This document shows positions 59,703 to 64,000 of a DNA stretch of 64,000 nt, piece by piece. Source of the DNA: Streptomyces lavendulae subsp. lavendulae (lineage in GTDB: Bacteria > Actinomycetota > Actinomycetes > Streptomycetales > Streptomycetaceae); the NCBI RefSeq assembly GCF_002803845.1, contig NZ_CP024985.1:5653501-5717500 (forward strand). Reading direction: 5' to 3'. Position 1 is the first letter of the stretch. Every line of letters starts with the position of its first letter. Below the pieces are notes generated by a model. That model saw only the letters and a list, made by a program, of their open reading frames with translations, was not told the origin of the DNA and did not search any database. A program made the translations under genes and the position numbers.

Positions 59703-59777
59703 GGGTGCGTAGCTCAGGGGTAGAGCGCTGCTCTTACAAAGCAGATGTCGGCGGTTCGAAACCGTCCGCGCCCACCA
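59703..59777 (+). tRNA. tRNA-Val (anticodon TAC)
   Basis: A full cloverleaf: acceptor GGGTGCG (59703-59709) pairs with CGCGCCC (59767-59773), D-arm AGCTCAGGGGTAGAGC, anticodon stem-loop CTGCT-CTTACAA-AGCAG with TAC at 59735-59737, and T-arm CGGTTCGAAACCG. Discriminator A at 59774 and CCA encoded at 59775-59777. Confidence 0.97.
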
Positions 59778-59781
59778 GTGC

Positions 59782-59815
59782 GAAGGCCCCCAACCGATCA
59801 TGGTTGGGGGCCTTC
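59782..59815 (+). terminator. Terminator after tRNA-Val
   Basis: GAAGGCCCCCAACC (59782-59795) pairs perfectly with 59802-59815, five bases after the tRNA. Confidence 0.9.
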
Positions 59816-59902
59816 GGCGTCGGTGCGCGGGCGATGCGGGTACGCGGTTTTCCGGGGCGGGTCGGTGTGGCGTGGGCGCTGTGATCGGCCGGTGACGTCA
59901 CA

Positions 59903-60421
59903 TCAGGCGGATGCCTCGTAGATCCCCGCGCGAGCTGAGGGCCACTGCGCCCGGGAGGGCGTAGGCGGCGGCTCTGTAGTGGCCCTGGCGCTGGTGAGCG
60001 CGTTGGGCGGTGGGTCAGTCCCCTCTGGGGGTGGGGGCCTGCGTCTTGAGGTGGTGAGGGCGAGGGTGAGGGCGGTGGTGGTGGTCAGGGTGGTGAGGGT
60101 GAGGAGGGAGACTCCGATCATGTAGAGGCCGCTCGCGTCGTCCGACCAGTCGTAGGAGGCGGCGGCGGTCAGGCCGGTGGTGGTGCCGAGTACGGCCGCC
60201 GTCGAGTGTCCCCGGGAGGCTGCCCAGTACGTCAGGGCCAGCAGGGTCAGTCCGAGTCCGATCACCTGCCACGCCGCGTACGGGCCGGTTTCCGAGCCGT
60301 CGGGGTGTACGTCGCGGTGCTGGTCCCAGCCCAGCCAGGCGGCCCAGGCCGCGACCGCGGCTGCGGCCTGCAACGGGATCGACAGTAGGTGGGGAGCGGG
60401 TATCCGCGGGCCTTTGCGCAT
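59903..60421 (-). CDS. Small membrane protein of unknown function
   Basis: 172 residues from ATG 60421. Four hydrophobic helices: about residues 13-32 (LLSIPLQAAAAVAAWAAWLG), 50-68, 75-90 and 98-122, with a charged loop containing DQHRDVHPDGSETGPYAAW. The C-terminal 50 residues are Pro/Ser/Arg-rich and probably disordered. I recognise no family beyond a general Streptomyces membrane protein. Confidence 0.72.
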   Translation of the reverse strand: MRKGPRIPAPHLLSIPLQAAAAVAAWAAWLGWDQHRDVHPDGSETGPYAAWQVIGLGLTLLALTYWAASRGHSTAAVLGTTTGLTAAASYDWSDDASGLYMIGVSLLTLTTLTTTTALTLALTTSRRRPPPPEGTDPPPNALTSARATTEPPPTPSRAQWPSARAGIYEASA

Positions 60422-60496
60422 GTGCCTACTGTTCCGGACCGGGTGGGTTGGGGGGGGCAGGATGCCGGTACTCAGGGTGGGGCCGGGGGTGTGGAG

Positions 60497-60527
60497 AAGC
60501 CCCCCGCCGTGTGGGGTGGGGGGCTTT
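60497..60527. terminator. Terminator after the bL37 gene
   Basis: GCCCCCC (60499-60505) pairs with GGGGGGC (60518-60524), next to a TTTTT run. It lies leftward of the bL37 stop. Confidence 0.65.
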
Positions 60528-60569
60528 TTGGGTGGCCGCCCGTTGTGGGGTCCGGGCGGGGGAGTCGGG

Positions 60570-60644
60570 TCAGGCGTTGGGGCGCTTGCCGTGGTTGGCC
60601 TTCTTCTTCTTGCGGGCGCGGCGCTTGTTTCCTCGCTTGGCCAT
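60570..60644 (-). CDS. Ribosomal protein bL37 (24 residues)
   Basis: A 75-base gene from ATG 60644 with GGGAGAG upstream. The protein begins MAKRGNKRRARKKKK and ends NHGKRPNA, matching the tiny basic bL37 protein found in mycobacterial 50S subunits and conserved in actinobacteria. It should bind 23S rRNA. The gene is short enough to be missed by standard gene callers. A GCCCCCC/GGGGGGC hairpin lies downstream. Confidence 0.88.
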   Translation of the reverse strand: MAKRGNKRRARKKKKANHGKRPNA

Positions 60645-60746
60645 GGTCTCTCCCTCATCCCCCGGTACGGACATTTCGGGCGTTCGTCAGTCTAGGTCCC
60701 GGGTGGGTTTCCCGCACGACGGGGCGGGGATCTCATCGCGGGGGTG

Positions 60747-61394
60747 ATGGGCGTGGCCGTGGACGGGGCGTGGGTCTGGGGGGCCGGGATCGTGATGGTG
60801 GGCATCGGGGCCGGGTGGGGCGAGTGGCGCAGGGCCCGTGGGTTCGAGGCGCGGCGGGACGCGGAGCGGGCGCGGCTGCTCGCGGGGCTCGGCGCCGCCG
60901 GACCCGGGGACGGTGAGGCGGATCCCCGGCTCGTGGACGCCGGGCGGGGCGGGACGGCCGAGCCGGGGGACCGGCGCGACGACTTCACCCCGATCCTCGT
61001 CGAGTACTACGCCTACGGGCTGGCGCAGGCCCGCAGCAGCTTCGTGACCAGCCAGCGGTTCGCGGGGATCGGTGCGGCGGTGCTGCTGTTCGGGGTCGGG
61101 CTCGCGGTGTGGAAGGCGGAGAGCGCCGGGGACGCGTACATCGGGGTGGTGACCAGCTCCGTCGGGCTGGTCGTCACCCTCGTCGGCCAGCTGTTCCACC
61201 GGCGGGCCGACCTCGCGCTGCGGCACATGACCGCGCAGAGCGCGGCCCTGCGCGAGGACCGCAGGGCCGCCGAGAGCACGCAGCAGGCGATCGGCCTGCT
61301 GGAGGAGGTCGCCGACCCGGGGCTGCGGGGCCGGCTCCAGGCCGGGCTGATCATGAAGCTTTCCGGGGCCGAGCTGCCGCCCTCCGCGCCATAG
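60747..61394 (+). CDS. Membrane protein with TRADD-N-associated-type double helix
   Basis: 215 residues from ATG 60747 (GTG 60744 also possible). An N-terminal helix (about 7-25) is followed by a charged stretch, then EYYAYGLAQARSSFVTSQRFAGIGAAVLLFGVGL and a second helix VVTSSVGLVVTLVGQLF. The paired helices, with the amphipathic approach and the cytoplasmic RRADLALRHMTAQSAALRED tail, resemble the TRADD-N-associated membrane domain, seen near bacterial conflict systems. This is a weak likeness. It is followed by the DUF2277 gene. Confidence 0.7.
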   Translation: MGVAVDGAWVWGAGIVMVGIGAGWGEWRRARGFEARRDAERARLLAGLGAAGPGDGEADPRLVDAGRGGTAEPGDRRDDFTPILVEYYAYGLAQARSSFVTSQRFAGIGAAVLLFGVGLAVWKAESAGDAYIGVVTSSVGLVVTLVGQLFHRRADLALRHMTAQSAALREDRRAAESTQQAIGLLEEVADPGLRGRLQAGLIMKLSGAELPPSAP

Positions 61395-61401
61395 TGGAGG
61401 T

Positions 61402-61626
61402 ATGTGCCGCTCCATTAAGACCCTGCGCCCGCCCGCCATCCCCGAGAAGGCCACCGAGGAGGAGATCCGCGCCGCCGCGCTCCAGTACGTACGGAAGGTG
61501 TCCGGGTTCCGGGCGCCCGCCGCGCACAACCGGGAGGTGTTCGAGGCGGCCGTGGACGCCGTCGCGGAGGCGACCAGGCTGCTGCTCGACGGGGTGCGGG
61601 TGCGCGGGCAGTCCGCCGCGGTGTAG
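61402..61626 (+). CDS. DUF2277 protein
   Basis: 74 residues, ATG 61402. It begins CRSIKTLRPPA and has AALQYVRKVSGFRAP, the mark of DUF2277, with a helical C-terminus (AVDAVAEATRLLLDG). It is soluble and of unknown function. Seven bases separate it from the membrane protein before it, so they are probably co-transcribed. Confidence 0.9.
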   Translation: MCRSIKTLRPPAIPEKATEEEIRAAALQYVRKVSGFRAPAAHNREVFEAAVDAVAEATRLLLDGVRVRGQSAAV

Positions 61627-61650
61627 GGGCCGGGGGGCGCGCCGCGCCGG

Positions 61651-62145
61651 TCAGCCGGTCCGTGCCGTGCGCCGGCGCAGGATCCAGATGCCGGCGCAGA
61701 GCGCGCTCGCCGCGAGGGTGCCGCCCAGGGCCACCTGCCCGGTGCTCATCGACTCGACGCTGCCGCCGAGCCCGCCGCGCGCGGCCCCGGGGGCGACCTG
61801 CAGGGTGACGGTGATGCGGCGGCCGCCCGTGCCACCGCACTCGAAGGTGACGGGGTGGGAACCGGTGGGGGCGTCGCGGTAGACGGTGGCGGCGCCGAAG
61901 AGGTTGGTCGCCTCCAGGTTGCCCGGGGTCAGCGTGACGTTGCCGAACGCCCGGGAGGTGGCCCGGCCGGTCTTGGTGCCGCAGCCCTCGACGTTGAGGC
62001 TGACGCGCCCGCCCGGGGCGACGGTCCCGGGGGAGACGGTGGCGGAGGGGGCGGCGGAGACGGGAACGACGGGTGTGACGGCAGCGACGGCGAGTGTCGC
62101 GACAGCGACGCCCGCCAGGCGGTACCGGATGCGTGTGGGGGACAT
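61651..62145 (-). CDS. Exported protein with C-terminal membrane anchor
   Basis: 164 residues from ATG 62145 after AGGAG. A signal peptide (about 1-31, ending VSAAP) is followed by an Ig-like beta domain (SATVSPGTVAPGGRVSLNVEGCG ... HPVTFECGG, two Cys likely bridged) and a C-terminal hydrophobic helix with a basic end (ALCAGIWILRRRTARTG). No LPxTG sortase motif is seen, so the helix anchors it. Streptomyces carry many such surface proteins without known roles. Confidence 0.8.
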   Translation of the reverse strand: MSPTRIRYRLAGVAVATLAVAAVTPVVPVSAAPSATVSPGTVAPGGRVSLNVEGCGTKTGRATSRAFGNVTLTPGNLEATNLFGAATVYRDAPTGSHPVTFECGGTGGRRITVTLQVAPGAARGGLGGSVESMSTGQVALGGTLAASALCAGIWILRRRTARTG

Positions 62146-62295
62146 GGAGAGAACTCCTCGGGCTCCTCGAAACGGCGCGGCCAGGGCACGGACGTGACGC
62201 GGAATCGGATGCGCGCCGTGCTCTGGACGCTAGAAGCCCCGCCGGGACGCGGCGATCGCTGCAGGGTGAACGGGTGACCGGCTGCCCCACCCGGC

Positions 62296-63306
62296 CTACG
62301 CGTCGAGGTGAGGGGGCAGACCGAAGAGGGGGAACAGCCGCTCGGTGTCACGGAAGACGCTGATGTCGGTGACCGCGTCCCCCGACACCTCGACGACCTG
62401 GAGCGCCCAGGGGTCGAAGCCCGTGCCGTCGGCCCGGCGGCGGTACTGGCCGAAGGCGGGCGAACCGTTCGCCGTGGTCGGGACCAGCCGGGAGCCCCGG
62501 CAGCCGACGGCGGGGCCGGCCAGCCACGCCCGGATCTCCTCGGAGCCCCGCATCCACAGGGTGTGGGGGGCCAGGGACAGGGTGGCGTCCACGTGCAGCA
62601 GCATGGAGAGGGCCTCCATGTCGAAGCCGGAGAACGCCGCGGCGTACCGGTCGGCGAGGGCCCGCCGGGTGGCTTCGGGAACGGGTGCGGACGGGGCGCC
62701 GTCCACGCCCTCGCAGTGCCGGGCGGCGAGCACGGCCCGGGCGCGTTGCAGCGCGCTGTTCACGGAGGCGACGGTCGAGCCCTGGACGTCGGCGACCTCG
62801 CGCGCCGAGAAGCCGAGGACCTCGCGCAGGAGCAGGACGGCGCGCTGCCGGGGCGCCAGGTGCTGCAACGCCGCTACGAAGGCCAACCGGACGGACTCGC
62901 CGGTCACGGCCGCCTCCGCCGGGTCGACGGCCGCGGCCGCGGGGCCCCCGGGGAAGGGCTCGATCCACACGGAGGCGTCCAGCGCGCCGCCCGGCGAGGT
63001 GGCGCCGACGGCCGGGGCACAGAGGTCCATCGGACGGGCCCGGCGTTCGCGGCCGGCCAGTGCGTCCAGGCAGACGTTCGTGGCGATGCGGTAGAGCCAC
63101 GTCCGCAGCGAGGCACGGCCGTCGAACCGGCCGGCGCCGCGCCAGGCGCGGACCATGGTCTCCTGCACGGCGTCCTCCGCCTCGAACGCCGAACCCAGCA
63201 TCCGGTAGCAGTAGCCCGTCAGTTCCCGCCGGTGCCCTTCGATCCGGGCCGTCACCGCCTCGCGGCCCGGCGGGGTGCCGGTTCCGGGAGCGTCCGGGTC
63301 CGTCAT
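62296..63306 (-). CDS. ECF sigma factor with SnoaL-like C-terminal domain
   Basis: 336 residues, ATG 63306. Region 2 is at about residues 20-90 (RELTGYCYRMLGSAFEAEDAVQ, DGRASLRTWLYRIATNVCLDAL), region 4 at about 140-195 (LAPRQRAVLLLREVLGFSAREVADVQGSTVASVNSALQRAR is the helix-turn-helix). Residues 210-330 are a SnoaL-type fold, as in the ECF sigma groups that sense ligands or redox through their own tail instead of an anti-sigma factor. No anti-sigma gene is adjacent. It lies nine bases after the DedA gene on the same strand, so the two form an operon. Confidence 0.9.
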   Translation of the reverse strand: MTDPDAPGTGTPPGREAVTARIEGHRRELTGYCYRMLGSAFEAEDAVQETMVRAWRGAGRFDGRASLRTWLYRIATNVCLDALAGRERRARPMDLCAPAVGATSPGGALDASVWIEPFPGGPAAAAVDPAEAAVTGESVRLAFVAALQHLAPRQRAVLLLREVLGFSAREVADVQGSTVASVNSALQRARAVLAARHCEGVDGAPSAPVPEATRRALADRYAAAFSGFDMEALSMLLHVDATLSLAPHTLWMRGSEEIRAWLAGPAVGCRGSRLVPTTANGSPAFGQYRRRADGTGFDPWALQVVEVSGDAVTDISVFRDTERLFPLFGLPPHLDA

Positions 63307-63315
63307 GTGCGTCTC

Positions 63316-63993
63316 CTACGTGGCGGGCGCCGTGGCCTCGGGTGGGCGGCGGACGAGGAAGGCGGCCAGGGAGCCCGCCGCGAACAGGGCGATCAGGGAG
63401 ACCGCCGTACCGAGCCAGGCGGTGCCCAGCCACTGGGTGCCGAAGTAGCCCAGCGACACGCTGTAGCCCGCCCAGGTGATGCCCGCCAGCACCGACCAGG
63501 GCAGGAACTCCGTCACCTTGCGCTGGGTCCGGCCCGCGCCCAGCGAGACCACCGAGCGGCCGGCGGGTGCGAAACGGGCGATCACCACCAAGGCGCCGCC
63601 GCCCCGGGACAGGGCCGTACCCAGGCGTTCGTGAGCCCGGGTCAGCCTGCGGGAGCGGGCGATGGCCCGGTCCAGGCGGGCCCCGCCCAGCCGGGCCAGC
63701 CGGTACGCCGCCAGGTCGCCCAGGACCGAGGCCGTCGCCGCGATGACCAGCAGGGCCGTGATGTCGGGCACCCGCGGCGGAGGACCGGCGGCCGCCGCCG
63801 CTGCCGCGGCCGTGATCACCAGCATCCCGCTCGGCAGCACCGGCAGGAACACGTCGAGCACGATGGACACCGCGACCACGACGTAGATCCATGGGCTTGA
63901 GGTCAACGACCCCAGCGTTTCGAGCACAGCGGGACTCCCCAGTCCGAAGCGCCGCGTCGTCGCGGGGAGCGGCAGGGGCGGCTTGACAGCCAT
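63316..63993 (-). CDS. DedA-family membrane protein
   Basis: 225 residues from ATG 63993, near the window edge, so a longer start is not excluded. Membrane helices at about 35-60, 75-95, 135-160, 175-200; typical motifs are LPVLPSGMLVITAAA, GDLAAYRLARLGG and VIARFAPAGRSVVSLGAG, where the Arg of FAPAGR and Gly-rich turns are conserved in DedA. DedA proteins flip lipids (such as C55-P or phosphatidylethanolamine) across the membrane. Operon with the ECF sigma factor. Confidence 0.85.
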   Translation of the reverse strand: MAVKPPLPLPATTRRFGLGSPAVLETLGSLTSSPWIYVVVAVSIVLDVFLPVLPSGMLVITAAAAAAAAGPPPRVPDITALLVIAATASVLGDLAAYRLARLGGARLDRAIARSRRLTRAHERLGTALSRGGGALVVIARFAPAGRSVVSLGAGRTQRKVTEFLPWSVLAGITWAGYSVSLGYFGTQWLGTAWLGTAVSLIALFAAGSLAAFLVRRPPEATAPAT

Positions 63994-64000
63994 ACAGCGT

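Noticed and set aside
1..64000. CRISPR arrays, rRNA genes, insertion sequences with terminal repeats
   Set aside because: No regular repeat-spacer pattern, rRNA signature or transposase was found on reading both strands.

Overview
The window is high-GC chromosomal DNA of a Streptomyces or very close relative. The evidence is GC-rich third positions, many GTG starts, BldA-type rare TTA codons, a fasR-fabD-fabH-acpP-fabF cluster, the homodimeric pyruvate dehydrogenase AceE, DUF3052, DUF3145 and SCO2400-type proteins, a tellurium (Ter) island, a tRNA-Val(TAC) with encoded CCA and the 24-residue actinobacterial ribosomal protein bL37.

Layout. 1-5.2 kb: carboxyltransferase start (partial), LysE exporter with divergent Lrp regulator, CorA transporter, and an MreB-like gene translationally coupled to a GAF histidine kinase with a degenerate ATPase end. 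5.5-15.6 kb: a secreted lipase gene split by a 9.4-kb integrated element. Both junctions carry TGGGAC; joining the flanks there restores the lipase frame exactly, and joining the element ends makes an attP with inverted GGGGTACC arms. The element carries a serine integrase, an unknown protein, a DUF3631-type AAA ATPase, an HK97 prohead protease-major capsid fusion, an HNH-like protein, a small-terminase-like protein, a four-gene leftward cargo operon with a methyltransferase, and a divergent TTA-containing XRE regulator. No portal, tail, large terminase or lysis gene is visible, so it looks like a phage satellite rather than a full prophage. A triple GGGACA box brackets the ATPase gene, and a GGGCGTCA array lies before the XRE gene.

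15.6-28.5 kb: ordinary chromosome with several regulator-target pairs: MarR/oxidoreductase (plus an Ohr/OsmC protein), HxlR/imine-reductase-like enzyme, and TetR/GH3 beta-glucosidase. LtrA, nitrilase, EI24, SGNH lipoprotein and DUF3145 genes are also here. 28.5-33.5 kb: the type II fatty acid synthase cluster. 33.5-46.4 kb: pirin, serine beta-lactamase-like hydrolase, MerR/aldo-keto reductase, DUF4429-SHOCT, alpha/beta hydrolase, TetR/DHA2 efflux pump, peptidase inhibitor, potassium channel, AceE and DUF3052.

46.6-56.9 kb: peroxiredoxin and a Ter stress island: two tandem TerD proteins, a DUF475 TerC-like membrane protein, two further TerD-family proteins, then an overlapping operon of citrate-lyase-like enzyme, a phosphoribosyltransferase-TRSP/StiP fusion, a HAD phosphatase and an O-methyltransferase. 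This matches the biosynthetic branch proposed for Ter systems (a nucleoside-like metabolite); no ATP-grasp gene is seen here. 57-64 kb: small zinc-ribbon, DUF4383, coiled-coil, tRNA-Val, bL37, membrane and secreted proteins, an ECF sigma factor with a SnoaL-like tail, and a DedA protein.
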